The notes under the pieces: model-generated
Told to the model about the DNA's origin: nothing
Databases searched by the model: none
What the model saw: only the letters and a program-made list of their open reading frames with translations
Position numbers and translations under genes: made by a program
Shown here: positions 1-8,728 of the stretch, in pieces
Layout: each line of letters starts with the position of its first letter
Position numbering within the stretch: the stretch's first letter is position 1
Assembly: GCF_040111675.1 (NCBI RefSeq)
Contig: NZ_CP157794.1
Span: 3,431,501 to 3,495,500 of the forward strand
Length of the DNA stretch: 64,000 bases
From: Salinarimonas sp.
Lineage (GTDB): Bacteria > Pseudomonadota > Alphaproteobacteria > Rhizobiales > Beijerinckiaceae
Reading direction: 5' to 3'

Positions 1-1233
1 ATCGAGGACACCGTCGTCAACGAGAGCGGCGAGCCCATCACCCTCTATCCCTACGGCCTCGTCTCGCGCCACGGCATGCCGAACGTGCTCGGCTATTTCG
101 TGCTGCACGAGGGCTTCATCGGCGTGCTCGGCGAGGAAGGCCTGCAGGAATGGGACTACGGCGACGTCCAGGACGCCGATCGGCTGTCGCAGTCGGTCAC
201 CGGCGAGACCTGGACGGCGGAGACCGGCGGCTGGGTCGGCATCACCGACAAGTACTGGGCCACCGCCATCGTCCCCGACCAGGACACGACCTTCACCGGC
301 CGCTTCACGGCGGAGGGGAACGGCGGCGCGCCGATCTTCCAGGCGGACGCGCTGGGCGCGGCGCGCACCATCGCGGCGGGCGAGAGCGCGACCTCGCTCA
401 AGCGCCTCTTCGCCGGCGCCAAGGAGGTCGACGTCGTCGACGGCTACGGCGAGGCCTACGACATCCGCCAGTTCGACCTGTTGATCGACTGGGGCTGGTT
501 CTACTTCATCACCAAGCCGATGTTCTACGCGCTCGACTTCTTCTTCGGGCTGCTGGGCAATTTCGGCGTCGCGATCCTGATCGTGACGGTGTTCCTGAAG
601 ATCCTCTTCCTGCCGCTCGCCAACAAGTCCTACGCCTCGATGGCCAAGATGAAGGCCGTCCAGCCGGAAATGATGGCCATCCGCGACCGCTACGCGGACG
701 ACAAGATGAAGCAGCAGCAGGAGCTGATGGAGCTCTACAAGCGCGAGCGGATCAATCCGGTCGCCGGCTGCTGGCCGGTGCTGATCCAGATCCCGGTCTT
801 CTTCGCGCTCTACAAGGTGCTGTTCGTCACGATCGAGATGCGGCACGCGCCGTTCTTCGGCTGGATCCAGGACCTCGCCGCGCCCGATCCGACCTCGCTC
901 TTCAACCTGTTCGGGCTCCTGCCCTACGACACGCCGGCGCTGCTGACGGTCGGCATCTGGCCGATCCTGATGGGCTTCACGATGTTCGTGCAGATGAAGA
1001 TGAACCCGGAGCCGCCGGACCCGATTCAGAAGGCGGTGTTCACCTGGATGCCGGTGATCTTCACCTTCATGCTGGCCTCGTTCCCGGCGGGCCTGGTGAT
1101 CTACTGGGCGTGGAACAACTTCCTCTCGGTCCTGCAGCAGGGCTTCATCATGCGCCGCCACGGCGTGAAGATCGAGCTGTGGGACAACCTCAAGAAGATG
1201 ATCGGCGGCGGCCGCGCCGCGGCCAAGGGCTGA
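1..1233 (+). CDS. yidC: Membrane protein insertase YidC (5' end outside window)
   Basis: YidC inserts and folds proteins in the inner membrane, alone or with the Sec translocon. The reading frame is open from base 1, so the N-terminus lies upstream; 410 residues are visible. The first ~150 residues are the end of the large periplasmic domain. The conserved five-helix insertase core follows: a first core helix near [16 protein letters not shown], then the cytoplasmic hairpin rich in Lys/Met/Gln ([15 protein letters not shown]), then [20 protein letters not shown]. The tail ends in a short basic segment. In related genomes yidC is often followed by yihA/ysxC and argB; here a terminator and a toxin-antitoxin module follow instead, which I infer marks a rearrangement or insertion. 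Confidence 0.97.
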   Translation: MEDTVVNESGEPITLYPYGLVSRHGMPNVLGYFVLHEGFIGVLGEEGLQEWDYGDVQDADRLSQSVTGETWTAETGGWVGITDKYWATAIVPDQDTTFTGRFTAEGNGGAPIFQADALGAARTIAAGESATSLKRLFAGAKEVDVVDGYGEAYDIRQFDLLIDWGWFYFITKPMFYALDFFFGLLGNFGVAILIVTVFLKILFLPLANKSYASMAKMKAVQPEMMAIRDRYADDKMKQQQELMELYKRERINPVAGCWPVLIQIPVFFALYKVLFVTIEMRHAPFFGWIQDLAAPDPTSLFNLFGLLPYDTPALLTVGIWPILMGFTMFVQMKMNPEPPDPIQKAVFTWMPVIFTFMLASFPAGLVIYWAWNNFLSVLQQGFIMRRHGVKIELWDNLKKMIGGGRAAAKG

Positions 1234-1264
1234 CGGGCCGGCAGGCGCCGATCTGCAAGCGGAG

Positions 1265-1290
1265 GGGCGGTCCCGCGGGGCCGCCCTTTT
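1265..1290 (+). terminator. Rho-independent terminator after yidC
   Basis: GGGCGG and CCGCCC arms extended by a TCCC/GGGG pairing around a GC turn, followed by TTTT. It sits 32 bases after the yidC stop. The whole 22-base hairpin recurs unchanged after trcR at 47299. Confidence 0.85.
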
Positions 1291-1330
1291 GCGTTTGGGC
1301 CGCAGGAAGCGCTGGACTAGGCGGGGAACG

Positions 1331-1528
1331 TCAGTCCATTGCTCCCGGCTTCATGGCCCTCACGAGAGCACCGTTTTCGTCCAGACCCACGCCGCGGCCG
1401 AGACCTCGGCGCTCGGCGAAGAAGCTCTCCTTCTCGACGCCCGGCGCTCTCATCGACTCCATGAACTCGTCGGCCCACGTAGCGCCTTGTTCCTCGGTGA
1501 GTTCCTCAGGCAAGCGGGAACGTACCAT
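1331..1528 (-). CDS. Hypothetical 65-aa acidic protein
   Basis: A short reading frame facing yidC and the vapBC operator. The ATG at 1528 is preceded by a strong ribosome binding site (GGAGG, 5 bases upstream), which is the main reason for calling it. The frame extends upstream to a GTG at 1588, but that start has no such site. The product begins MVRSRLPEELTEEQGATWAD and is acidic, unlike the arginine-rich shadow frames typical of this DNA. I do not recognise the family. It could be a third component beside vapBC or a chance frame. Confidence 0.4.
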   Translation of the reverse strand: MVRSRLPEELTEEQGATWADEFMESMRAPGVEKESFFAERRGLGRGVGLDENGALVRAMKPGAMD

Positions 1529-1648
1529 CGCCACCTCCACATCGATGCCGCCGAAAGATACCGCGTCGCCGTCGCACGGCGAACACACGCTCCCTTGGTG
1601 ACCCGCCGGTTCCGGAGCCCGACCACCCCTTGCAGATGGACGGCGAAA

Positions 1649-1671
1649 GGCCTATGTTTTCGGCATAGGCC
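1649..1671. promoter_or_regulatory. Palindromic operator of vapBC
   Basis: Perfect 8-base arms GGCCTATG and CATAGGCC separated by 7 bases, ending 10 bases before the vapB start codon. Position and symmetry fit the site bound by the VapB dimer or VapBC complex for autorepression. The role is inferred. Confidence 0.65.
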
Positions 1672-1681
1672 GGAGATAGCG

Positions 1682-1915
1682 ATGAACGACGCGCGACGAG
1701 TGAGCCTTTTCCGCAATGGTCGGAATCAAGCTGTCCGTATCCCGCGCGAGTTCGAGCTGCCGGGCACGGAAGCAGTGGTGCGCCGCCAGGGCTCGGCCCT
1801 GATCATCGAGCCGGCTCCGCAAGGCACGCTGCTGGATTGGCTCGACGAAATGGAGCCAGTCGACGAAGGCTGGCCGGAGATCGCAGACCCGCCGCCCAGG
1901 AAGGTCGAGCTGTGA
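1682..1915 (+). CDS. vapB: Antitoxin VapB (AbrB/SpoVT fold)
   Basis: A 77-aa antitoxin. The N-terminus (VSLFRNGRNQAVRIPREFEL) is the swapped-hairpin AbrB/MazE-type DNA-binding fold typical of VapB proteins whose partner is a PIN-domain VapC. The C-terminal 30 residues, with the acidic and proline-rich segment LDEMEPVDEGWPE, would wrap the toxin. The ATG is preceded by GGAG at a suitable distance, and the upstream palindrome places the promoter just before it. The stop overlaps the vapC start by four bases, so the pair is translationally coupled. VapB binds and neutralises VapC and represses the operon. Confidence 0.9.
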   Translation: MNDARRVSLFRNGRNQAVRIPREFELPGTEAVVRRQGSALIIEPAPQGTLLDWLDEMEPVDEGWPEIADPPPRKVEL

Positions 1916-2313
1916 AGTACTTGCTCGACACGCATGTTCTGTCCGATCTGATACGCAATCCTCGTACGAGCCCGGTCCGTACGAGAATTGCCGAAGTCGG
2001 CGAGCATGCCGTCTTTACGAGCCCATTCGTGGCGTGCGAGTTGCGCTTCGGCGCCGCGAAGCGCAACGCCCCACGCCTCACAGCGGCGGTAGACGAAATC
2101 CTGCGCAGGCTGAAGATAGCCGACCTGGACCCGCTCGGATTTCCGCCCGTCTACGCGGACCTGCGCGTTCGCCTCGAGCGCGTCGGCAAACCGGTCGGAG
2201 CAATGGACCTGCTGATCGCGAGCCACGCGCTCTCGCTCGGCGCATGCCTAGTGACCCATAACCTCCGCGAATTCGAGCGTGTCCAAGGCCTGCACGTCGA
2301 GAGCTGGCTCTGA
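1912..2313 (+). CDS. vapC: Toxin VapC, PIN-domain ribonuclease
   Basis: A 133-aa PIN-domain protein starting at a GTG inside the vapB stop (GTGA overlap). PIN acidic residues are visible: D6 (LLDTHVLSDL), E43 (SPFVACELRFG) and D99 (GAMDLLIASHA), with the C-terminal THNLREF motif at 115-121. VapC toxins cut tRNA or rRNA in a magnesium-dependent way when free of VapB. All expected active-site positions appear intact, so the toxin is probably functional. The specific RNA target cannot be read from sequence. Confidence 0.92.
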   Translation: MKYLLDTHVLSDLIRNPRTSPVRTRIAEVGEHAVFTSPFVACELRFGAAKRNAPRLTAAVDEILRRLKIADLDPLGFPPVYADLRVRLERVGKPVGAMDLLIASHALSLGACLVTHNLREFERVQGLHVESWL

Positions 2314-2331
2314 CGACGCTCGCGACCGCTC

Positions 2332-2625
2332 CTACTCCACGATCGGCGGCGGCGGCGGGATCACCCGCGGGAACATCTCGAGCCGGTTCAGGCGCTCGCG
2401 GAACTGCCCTTCCTGGAAGCGCTGGCGCTGCTCGATGGCGTCGAGGCGGCGCTCCAGCATGAGCGCGCGGTTGGTGTCCTCGACCATCCGCTCGGACGGC
2501 GATTGCAGCGGCAGCGGGCCGGGCCCCTGCGCCGCGGCGGGGGACGCGGCGAGGAGCGTCGTGGCGAGGAGCGCCGCGGCGAGGAGAGGCGCGGCGAGGA
2601 CCGCGGAGGATCGGCGTAGCGTCAT
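2332..2625 (-). CDS. Small secreted protein of unknown function
   Basis: A 97-aa protein with a clear Sec signal peptide: basic MTLRRSS, a long alanine/leucine core, then cleavage after AAA in SPAAAQ near residue 33. The mature part is about 65 residues, predicted helical and charged (SERMVEDTNRALMLERRLDAIEQRQ), then a proline-rich tail MFPRVIPPPPPIVE. I do not recognise a family. The stop lies 18 bases from the vapC stop, so the two genes converge. It is probably periplasmic. Confidence 0.7.
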   Translation of the reverse strand: MTLRRSSAVLAAPLLAAALLATTLLAASPAAAQGPGPLPLQSPSERMVEDTNRALMLERRLDAIEQRQRFQEGQFRERLNRLEMFPRVIPPPPPIVE

Positions 2626-3166
2626 CCGCTACAGATGGGGTCGTACACCCGGCCAAGCCAAGCCCCTCCGCCCGCCGATGGCGGAACCGTCGACGCCCTC
2701 CGCGCCTTCCAGAACGCGCGCCGGGCCGGCGCGAGAGCGCAGCCGATCCGGAACGCGATGCCAGACCTCACGCCCGAATTCAGCCTCCGCGCTTTGTCCG
2801 GCATCGCCGGAATGGCCGTCCTCGTGCGCAGAGGCTGATCACGAGAAAGCCGTTGCCCACCGCCACCGCGGTGAGGATCTGCCAGAGCCCGCCCTGCGGG
2901 CGATAGTCGCCGAGGTCTCGGGCTCCCGCCCTGCGCGCGAGACCCCGCGTCCCGCCTCCACCGATCCGTTGGCGGAGGCGGGCGTGCCCTGCGCCCCGCG
3001 CGACGCCTACGAGACGGCCGCGAACGGGGCCGCAGCGCGCCGGCGCATCGCCCACGGCGTGGTGCGGGAGAGCGGCTGGAGCTGGGACGCGGTCGCCTGA
3101 TTTGCCGGAGCGGCGCGCCATCGGCTAAGGGAACCCGAGACCCTCCCCTCCGGAAACCGCCCGACG
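2626..3166. other. Gene-free stretch, possible decayed coding sequence
   Basis: No convincing gene in 540 bases. On the minus strand around 2835-2925 a fragment reads LGDYRPQGGLWQILTAVAVG followed by a hydrophobic tail. On the plus strand, near 3020-3100, a frame ends RRRIAHGVVRESGWSWDAVA, which resembles the last helix of family 1 glycosyltransferases. Neither has a proper start. They may be remnants of lost genes or coincidence. Confidence 0.3.
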
Positions 3167-4048
3167 ATGACCGCCGACACGCCCTCCCCCGCCGAGATCG
3201 CCGTCCTCGCCCGCCGCATCGCGGAGGCGCTGGAGCGGCTCGCGCCGCCGCCGCAGGCGCCCTTCGAGCCGGAGGCCGCCGACGCCTTCGTCTGGCGGGC
3301 GGAGCGCGCCCGGCTCGCGCCGGTGGCGAAGGTGAACCGCGTGGCGCTCTCGCTGCTGCGGGGAATCGACCGGGTGCGCGACACGCTCCTCGACAACACG
3401 CGTCGCTTCGCGGACGGCCTGCCGGCCAACAACGCGCTCCTCTGGGGCGCTCGCGGCATGGGCAAGTCCTCCCTCGTCAAGGCCGTGCACGCCGAGATCA
3501 ACGAGACGCGGGAGGGCGGCCGGCTGCCCCTCAAGCTCGTCGAGATCCACCGCGAGGACATCGAGAGCCTGCCCGAGCTGATGGGCCTCGTGCGCCCCGA
3601 CCCGCACCGCTTCCTCGTCTTCTGCGACGACCTCTCCTTCGACGCCGAGGACACCTCCTACAAGTCGCTCAAGGCCGCGCTCGAGGGCGGCGTCGAGGGC
3701 AGGCCCGAGAACGTGCTGTTCTACGCCACCTCGAACCGCCGCCATCTCCTGCCCCGCGACATGATGGAGAACGAGCGCTCGACCGCCATCAACCCCGGCG
3801 AGGCGGTGGAGGAGAAGGTCTCCCTCTCCGATCGCTTCGGCCTCTGGCTCGGCTTCCACAAGTGCTCCCAGGACGAGTACCTCGCCATGGTCCACGGCTA
3901 TTGCGACGCGCTCGCGCTGCCCGCCGATCGCGAGAGCGTGCGCCGCGAGGCGCTGGAATGGGCGACCACCCGCGGGGCGCGCTCGGGGCGCACCGCCTGG
4001 CAATACGTGCAGGACCTGGCGGGGCGGCTCGGGGTGCGGGTGGGGTGA
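3167..4048 (+). CDS. DUF815-family ATP-binding protein (AAA+ fold)
   Basis: A 293-aa predicted ATPase of the DUF815 family, found widely in proteobacteria without an established role. The Walker A motif GARGMGKSS is near residue 98 and the Walker B strand FLVFCDDLSF near 150. An arginine-finger-like region follows in the segment YATSNRRHLLPRDMMENE. The N-terminal ~80 residues are helical. The ATG at 3167 gives the family's usual length of about 290 residues. The gene stands alone: its stop is 4 bases from that of the convergent lysE. Assignment to the family is firm; function is not known. Confidence 0.88.
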   Translation: MTADTPSPAEIAVLARRIAEALERLAPPPQAPFEPEAADAFVWRAERARLAPVAKVNRVALSLLRGIDRVRDTLLDNTRRFADGLPANNALLWGARGMGKSSLVKAVHAEINETREGGRLPLKLVEIHREDIESLPELMGLVRPDPHRFLVFCDDLSFDAEDTSYKSLKAALEGGVEGRPENVLFYATSNRRHLLPRDMMENERSTAINPGEAVEEKVSLSDRFGLWLGFHKCSQDEYLAMVHGYCDALALPADRESVRREALEWATTRGARSGRTAWQYVQDLAGRLGVRVG

Positions 4049-4052
4049 GGCG

Positions 4053-4694
4053 TCACGCGCCGGGAAGGCGGGTCGTCGCGACGAGGACGATCGCCACGAC
4101 GAGCACCGCGCCGGCGGCGCGCGCGATCAGGCGGCGCCGCTCCGGGCTCGTCGCCCAGCGTCGGCTGCCGGCGCTCGCCAGCAGGCCGGCGGCGAAGTAG
4201 AGCGCGAGGCAGAGCAGGCTCGTCGTCACCCCGAGCAGCAGCGCCTGGCGCCACAGCGGCCCGGCCGCAGGCGTGACGAATTGCGGGAGGATGGAGAAGT
4301 AGAACAGGATGCCCTTCGGATTGAGCGCGCTCGTCAGCACGCCGAAGACGAAGTCCTCCCCTCGCGAGATTTCGGGCGAGACTCCCGAACCTCCGATCTC
4401 GCCGTCCCCGATGCCGTCCGAGCGGAAGAGCCGCCAGGCGAGATACGCGAGATAGACGAGCCCAGCGGCCTGCACGGCCCGGAACACGGTCTCGTCCAGC
4501 GCGAAGATCACACCCACGCCGACGGCCACCAGCCCGGTGAAGACGAGGTACCCCGCGGCGATCCCGGCGGCGGCGAAGAAGGCCGCCGTCCGCCCGCGCG
4601 TGATCGAGCGCCCGACGACGTAGAGCATGTCGGGGCCGGGAACGGCGATGAGGCTGACGACGAGGGCGAGGAAGAGCGGATAGGTGGTCGGCAC
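4053..4694 (-). CDS. LysE-family amino acid exporter
   Basis: A 213-aa inner-membrane protein with about six hydrophobic segments. It opens with the LysE/RhtB signature TTYPLFLALVVSLIAVPGPD, and a second hallmark LTSALNPKGILFYFSILPQF lies near residue 120. The family exports amino acids such as lysine, threonine or homoserine lactone; the substrate here is not determinable. The GTG at 4694 was chosen because it starts just before the signature. The gene is divergent from an Lrp-type regulator with 69 bases between them, the usual arrangement for an amino-acid-induced exporter. Confidence 0.88.
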   Translation of the reverse strand: MPTTYPLFLALVVSLIAVPGPDMLYVVGRSITRGRTAAFFAAAGIAAGYLVFTGLVAVGVGVIFALDETVFRAVQAAGLVYLAYLAWRLFRSDGIGDGEIGGSGVSPEISRGEDFVFGVLTSALNPKGILFYFSILPQFVTPAAGPLWRQALLLGVTTSLLCLALYFAAGLLASAGSRRWATSPERRRLIARAAGAVLVVAIVLVATTRLPGA

Positions 4695-4763
4695 GGACGC
4701 GGCTCCGAGGGCGGGAGGCCGCAGCAGCTTCGGTGCTTGCGGCGTGGCGCCGATCGAAGCACG

Positions 4764-5279
4764 ATGTCCGCGCTGTTTCACCCGAAGCATTTCCGGAGAC
4801 GCCGCGTGCAGTCGCCCCTCGACCGAACCGATTTCGAGATTCTCCGCCTTCTCCAGAAGGACGGCCGGACGCCCAACAAGACCATCGCCGGGGTGGTCGG
4901 GCTCGCGGGGTCCACGGTGCACGAGCGCATCAGGCGGCTGGAGGCGGCCGGCGCCATCCGGCATGCGGGGATCGAGCCGGATTTCGCCACATACGGCGTC
5001 GGGCTCGAGGCGCTCGTGCTGGTCACGTTGACGAAGCACGACCGCGGCGTCGTCGAGCGCTTCATGAGCGAGGTGACCGCGATCAACGAGGTGCGCTCGC
5101 TGTTCCTGATCTCGGGACGCTACGACGTCGTGGCGCATGTCGTGGTGCGCGACGTGGCGCATCTGCGCGATCTCGCCCTCGACCAGTTCACCAGCCGCGA
5201 CGGCGTCGAGCAGATCGAGACCGCCGTCGTCTTCGATTCCCGCCGCAACAGGACGCTGGAGCCGCTCTCGCCACCGTGA
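4764..5279 (+). CDS. Lrp/AsnC-family transcriptional regulator
   Basis: A 171-aa regulator. Residues ~16-75 hold the AsnC-type winged helix (LDRTDFEILRLLQKDGRTPN, then GSTVHERIRRLEAAGAI). The C-terminal half is the RAM ligand-binding domain (ALVLVTLTKHDRGVVERF, FLISGRYDVVAHVVVRDVAH). Such regulators sense amino acids and switch a neighbouring exporter. Its divergence from the lysE-type gene strongly suggests that this exporter is its target. The start could also be the GTG at 4806, which would remove 14 arginine-rich residues and give the more usual length. Confidence 0.9.
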   Translation: MSALFHPKHFRRRRVQSPLDRTDFEILRLLQKDGRTPNKTIAGVVGLAGSTVHERIRRLEAAGAIRHAGIEPDFATYGVGLEALVLVTLTKHDRGVVERFMSEVTAINEVRSLFLISGRYDVVAHVVVRDVAHLRDLALDQFTSRDGVEQIETAVVFDSRRNRTLEPLSPP

Positions 5280-5332
5280 CGGGCGACGCGGACCGGTCGA
5301 TGTCGAAACGTGAGAAAGGTTGCGAGCAGATT

Positions 5333-5355
5333 CCCCTCTCCCTCGTGGAGAGGGG
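5333..5355. repeat. Palindromic hairpin CCCCTCTCC/GGAGAGGGG
   Basis: Perfect 9-base arms around the loop CTCGT, 53 bases after the Lrp gene stop and 111 bases before hisZ. No T-run follows, so it is a weak terminator candidate; it resembles the dispersed extragenic palindromes common in Rhizobiales. Only one copy is seen in this window. Confidence 0.5.
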
Positions 5356-5466
5356 AGCTCGGCGGCGCGCGCCGCCCCGCACCTCCATCCCCCATTCACC
5401 CTCCCCGCACATCCCCCGTTCCCCCGCGCGCGATCGCCTGCTAGAGGTCCCGCCGGGAGCGGGACC

Positions 5467-6618
5467 ATGAACCAGACCGAGATCCGCGCCGGGGACGTGC
5501 TCCTCGGCCTCTTCGACCGCGAGGGCTACGCGCCGCTCGAGCCGCCGGTGCTGCAGCCGGCGGAGATCTTTCTCGACCTGTCGGGGGAGGACATCCGCCG
5601 GCGGATGTTCGTGACGACGGACGCCGACGGGACCGAGCTGTGCCTGCGGCCCGAATACACGATCCCGGTCTGCCGGGCGCATCTGGAGCGCCGCGGCGCG
5701 GTCGCGGGGGCCTATTGCTATCGCGGGCCGGTGTTCCGGCTGCGCGCCGGGGAGACCGGCGAGTTCCGCCAGGCGGGAATCGAGTCGATCGGCCGGCGCG
5801 ACGTGGCGGCCGCCGACGCGGAGGTGCTGGCGCTGGCGCTGGAGGCGCTCGACGCGATGGGCGTGGCGCCCGCCGGCGTGAAGCTCGGCGACGTCGGCCT
5901 GCTCGAGGCGCTCGTCGACGCGCTGCAGGTCGCGCCGGCGGCGAAGAGCCGGCTGATCCGCGCCGTCGTCTCCGGCCGCGCGCAGACGATCCTCGCCGCC
6001 GAGCCCGAGCCCGCCCTCGTCGAGCATGCGGGCCTCCTCGCCGCGATCGAGGGGCAGGACCCGCAAGCGGCGCGCGCCTTCGTCGAGGACGTGCTCGCCA
6101 TCGCCGGCATCTCCTCCGTCGGCGGGCGCTCGGCCGGCGACATCGCCGAGCGCTTCCTCGCCCGCGCCGGCCGGCGCGACGCGGGGCTCGGCGCGGAGGC
6201 GCGCCAGGTGCTCCAGGCCTATCTCGCGATCTCGGGCGATCCCGACGAGGCGGCGAGCCGCCTGCGCGGCCTCGCCCGCGACGCCGGCCTCGCGCTCGAC
6301 GGCGCGCTCGCGCTTTTCGAGGAGCGCGCGGGCTTCCTCGCCGCGCGCGGGATCGAGCTCTCCGCGCTCTCGTTCCGGGCCGACTTCGCCCGCAATCTCG
6401 ACTACTACACGGGCTTCATCTTCGAGGCAGCCGCCGCCGGCGCCGCCGATCCGCGCCCCATCGTCGGCGGCGGGCGCTACGACCGGCTGCTCAGCCATCT
6501 CGGCGCGCCGGAGCCGCTGCCGGCGATCGGCTGCTCGTTCTGGCTCGACCGCATCGCCGCGGCGCTCGCCGGGGCCGAGCCCGCCCGCGACGACGCCATG
6601 GACGGAGACGGCGCATGA
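5467..6618 (+). CDS. hisZ: ATP phosphoribosyltransferase regulatory subunit HisZ
   Basis: A 383-aa paralogue of histidyl-tRNA synthetase that acts as the regulatory subunit of HisG in the first step of histidine synthesis. Class II synthetase-like motifs are visible: motif 2 region [15 protein letters not shown] followed by [10 protein letters not shown], and motif 3-like [15 protein letters not shown] near the end. The C-terminal anticodon-binding domain of true HisRS is absent, which separates HisZ from HisS. The ATG at 5467 is preceded by the purine-rich GGGAGCGGGACC. The stop overlaps the hisG start by four bases (ATGA), so the two subunits are translationally coupled. Confidence 0.95.
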   Translation: MNQTEIRAGDVLLGLFDREGYAPLEPPVLQPAEIFLDLSGEDIRRRMFVTTDADGTELCLRPEYTIPVCRAHLERRGAVAGAYCYRGPVFRLRAGETGEFRQAGIESIGRRDVAAADAEVLALALEALDAMGVAPAGVKLGDVGLLEALVDALQVAPAAKSRLIRAVVSGRAQTILAAEPEPALVEHAGLLAAIEGQDPQAARAFVEDVLAIAGISSVGGRSAGDIAERFLARAGRRDAGLGAEARQVLQAYLAISGDPDEAASRLRGLARDAGLALDGALALFEERAGFLAARGIELSALSFRADFARNLDYYTGFIFEAAAAGAADPRPIVGGGRYDRLLSHLGAPEPLPAIGCSFWLDRIAAALAGAEPARDDAMDGDGA

Positions 6619-7583
6619 CCGAGCCCCTCGTCATCGCCGTGCCCTCCAAGGGCCGGCTGCAGGAGAACGCGGCCGCCTTCTTCGGCCGCGCCGGCCTCGC
6701 CTTCCAGCAGAGCCGCGGCGCGCGGGACTACCAGGGCGTCATTCCCGGCCTGCCCGGGGTCTTGGTGAAGTTCCTCTCCGCGAGCGAGATCACGACCCAG
6801 CTCGCCACCGGCCAGGCGCATCTCGGCGTCACCGGCGAGGATCTCGTGCGCGAGCAGATCGGCGACGCCGACGCCGCCGTGTGCCTGCTCACGCCCCTCG
6901 GCTTCGGCCAGGCCAACGTCGTCGTCGCCGCGCCGCAGGCCTGGATCGACGTGCGCACCATGAGCGACCTCGACGAGGTCGCCGTGGACCTGCGCGTGCG
7001 GCACGGGCGCAAGATGCGGGTCGCGACCAAGTACGTGAACCTGACGCGGCGCTTCTTCGCCGAGCACGGGCTCGCCGACTATCGCATCGTCGAATCGCTC
7101 GGGGCCACCGAGGGCGCGCCGGCGTCGGGCGCGGCAGAGATCATCGTCGACATCACCACGACCGGGGCGACGCTCGCCGCGAACGCGCTCAAGGTGCTCG
7201 ACGACGGGGTGATGCTGCGCTCGGAGGCGAACCTCGTGGCGTCGCTCCGCGCCTCCTGGAGCGAGGGCCCGCGCGAGGCGGTGCGCGCCATCCTCGGGCG
7301 CATCGCGGCGGAGGAGGCCGCGCGCACCACCCGCGAGATCCGCGCGCGGGTCGAGCCCGGCCGGGAGGGCGCGGCGCTCGCCGCGGCGGAGGCGCTCGGC
7401 GCCCGCGCGCCCTACGGCCCGACCGCGCCGGAGCTCGTGCTGCATGCGCCGAAGGCGGCGGTCTTCCCGCTCGTCGACGCGCTCACGCAGGCCGGCGCCT
7501 CGGACGTGACGGTGCGCAGCCTCGACTATCTCTTCCGCGCCGAAAACCCGCTTCTCGCCCGGCTCGAGACGCGCCTCGGCTGA
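6615..7583 (+). CDS. hisG: ATP phosphoribosyltransferase catalytic subunit HisG
   Basis: A 322-aa enzyme joining ATP and PRPP to give phosphoribosyl-ATP, the committed step of histidine synthesis. Recognisable segments are [17 protein letters not shown] at the N-terminus, [23 protein letters not shown] and the PRPP loop [16 protein letters not shown]. The protein is longer than the ~210-230 aa short-form HisG usually described as partner of HisZ, because about 100 residues follow the catalytic core (from ~220). It overlaps hisZ by four bases. Confidence 0.95.
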   Translation: MTEPLVIAVPSKGRLQENAAAFFGRAGLAFQQSRGARDYQGVIPGLPGVLVKFLSASEITTQLATGQAHLGVTGEDLVREQIGDADAAVCLLTPLGFGQANVVVAAPQAWIDVRTMSDLDEVAVDLRVRHGRKMRVATKYVNLTRRFFAEHGLADYRIVESLGATEGAPASGAAEIIVDITTTGATLAANALKVLDDGVMLRSEANLVASLRASWSEGPREAVRAILGRIAAEEAARTTREIRARVEPGREGAALAAAEALGARAPYGPTAPELVLHAPKAAVFPLVDALTQAGASDVTVRSLDYLFRAENPLLARLETRLG

Positions 7584-7607
7584 CGCCGCGACGCGGACGC
7601 CGCACGG

Positions 7608-7638
7608 AAAAAAAGCCGCCCCGGCGAGGGGCGGCCTT
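7608..7638. terminator. Strong hairpin after hisG with A-run upstream
   Basis: Perfect 8-base arms GCCGCCCC and GGGGCGGC around GGCGA, preceded by seven A and followed only by CTT. It lies 25 bases beyond the hisG stop and can fold in its mRNA. The uridine tract would form only on the minus-strand transcript. Confidence 0.7.
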
Positions 7639-7815
7639 GAAGTGCGCGGCGCGCGCGGGAAGGGGGAGCGCCGCGGGAAGGAAGCTCATGACCGAACTTC
7701 AGGAGGGTCTACGGCAGGGCTCGGCGGGCGGATCACGACGCGCGCGCATTTTCTTGCGCGGCCCCGCCGGGCTGCTTATGGTCCGCGCCGTGATCGATGA
7801 TCGGAGCATTCGTCC

Positions 7816-8298
7816 ATGACAGCGTCGCGTCTCGCGGCCACCTTCGGCCTGATAGCCGGTCTGCTGGCCGCAGTCGCCGCCGCCCCCCAGACCGCGGCGC
7901 AAGGCCTCGGCATGCCGGACCCGAGCGAGCAGCAGGCGCCGCAGGTGCCCCCGCCCATGATGCCGAAGCAGTTCCCGCTGGGCGTGACCTTCGAGGCGGC
8001 GAGCCTGAACGGCCGCGCCTTCGAGGGCGAGCGTCCGGCCATGACGCTCGACGAGACCCTGCGCCTGCGCGGCTTCTCGGGCTGCAACAACTATTCCGCC
8101 ACCGCCTACCCGCTGCGGGACCAGGGCTTCGCCGTCGGGCCCTTCGCGTTGACCCGGCGGGAATGCGACGCGGCGACCATGAGCAAGGAGCGCTCATTCC
8201 TCGAGGCCCTGCGCGCGGCGCAGCGGTGGGACACGGAAGGGCCGCGCCTGACGATCCAGGGGCCGCGTGGCGAGCTGGTGCTCGAGCGGGCGCTGTGA
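7816..8298 (+). CDS. META-domain (HslJ-like) secreted protein
   Basis: A 160-aa protein. Residues 1-30 form a signal peptide ending TAAQ. Residues ~55-158 form a META domain, recognised by the pattern TLRLRGFSGCNNYSATAYPL followed by FAVGPFALTRRECD, with paired cysteines, and a closing LTIQGPRGELVL strand. The E. coli homologue HslJ is an outer-membrane-associated heat-shock protein linked to novobiocin resistance. A single-domain periplasmic or envelope role is likely; substrate unknown. A weak promoter-like pair (TTGCGC and TTATGG) lies 35-65 bases upstream. Confidence 0.85.
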   Translation: MTASRLAATFGLIAGLLAAVAAAPQTAAQGLGMPDPSEQQAPQVPPPMMPKQFPLGVTFEAASLNGRAFEGERPAMTLDETLRLRGFSGCNNYSATAYPLRDQGFAVGPFALTRRECDAATMSKERSFLEALRAAQRWDTEGPRLTIQGPRGELVLERAL

Positions 8299-8389
8299 GC
8301 CTCGCGCAGCGGCGCAGCCCTGCGACCTTCGGTCGGCAAGCGTCCCGCTGAACGCATCCGTAAACGAAATGTGACGGATATCGGCCGGA

Positions 8390-8425
8390 GGCATGCAAGC
8401 GCCGCATGCCTGATTTCAGGTTTTT
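8390..8425 (+). terminator. Hairpin GGCATGC/GCATGCC with delayed T-run
   Basis: Seven-base arms at 8390-8396 and 8404-8410, then TGATTTCAGG and a run of five T. It lies ~90 bases after the META gene stop. The gap between stem and T-run makes it a weak terminator; it could equally be part of the leader of the next gene. Confidence 0.4.
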
Positions 8426-8546
8426 CCACCTACTCCGGGCTCAGGACTCACCATATTGCAGTGCACAACACGGGGCGCGAACGGCCGGCGGCGACGCCGG
8501 GCGCGCGGCCCGCGACGCATCAGCACATCCCCTCGGAGTAAGTACC

Positions 8547-8702
8547 ATGTTCCTGACCTGGGTCCTGTCCCGCATCCGCGCGTACCAGCGCTATCGCCAG
8601 ACCGTACGCGAGCTGCAGCGCCTGTCCGATCGCGAGCTCAACGACGTCGGCCTCTCCCGCGCCGACATCTCCGGCGTCGCCCGCCACTATGCGAACGTCT
8701 GA
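8547..8702 (+). CDS. DUF1127-family small protein
   Basis: A 51-aa basic protein. The first part is an amphipathic helix (WVLSRIRAYQRYRQTVRELQ) and the second carries the DUF1127/YjiS hallmark LSDRELNDVGLSRADI. Small DUF1127 proteins are abundant in alphaproteobacteria. In Agrobacterium and Rhodobacter, members act in phosphate and carbon metabolism and in RNA turnover. The ATG is preceded by CGGAG. The gene stands alone between two hairpins, so it is probably its own transcription unit. Confidence 0.92.
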   Translation: MFLTWVLSRIRAYQRYRQTVRELQRLSDRELNDVGLSRADISGVARHYANV

Positions 8703-8728
8703 ACGGCGCGCCCTCTCGCGTCGCCCGA

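Noticed and set aside
4053..5468. 471-codon version of the lysE frame.
   Set aside because: The extension is antisense to the Lrp gene; real similarity to LysE begins at 4694.
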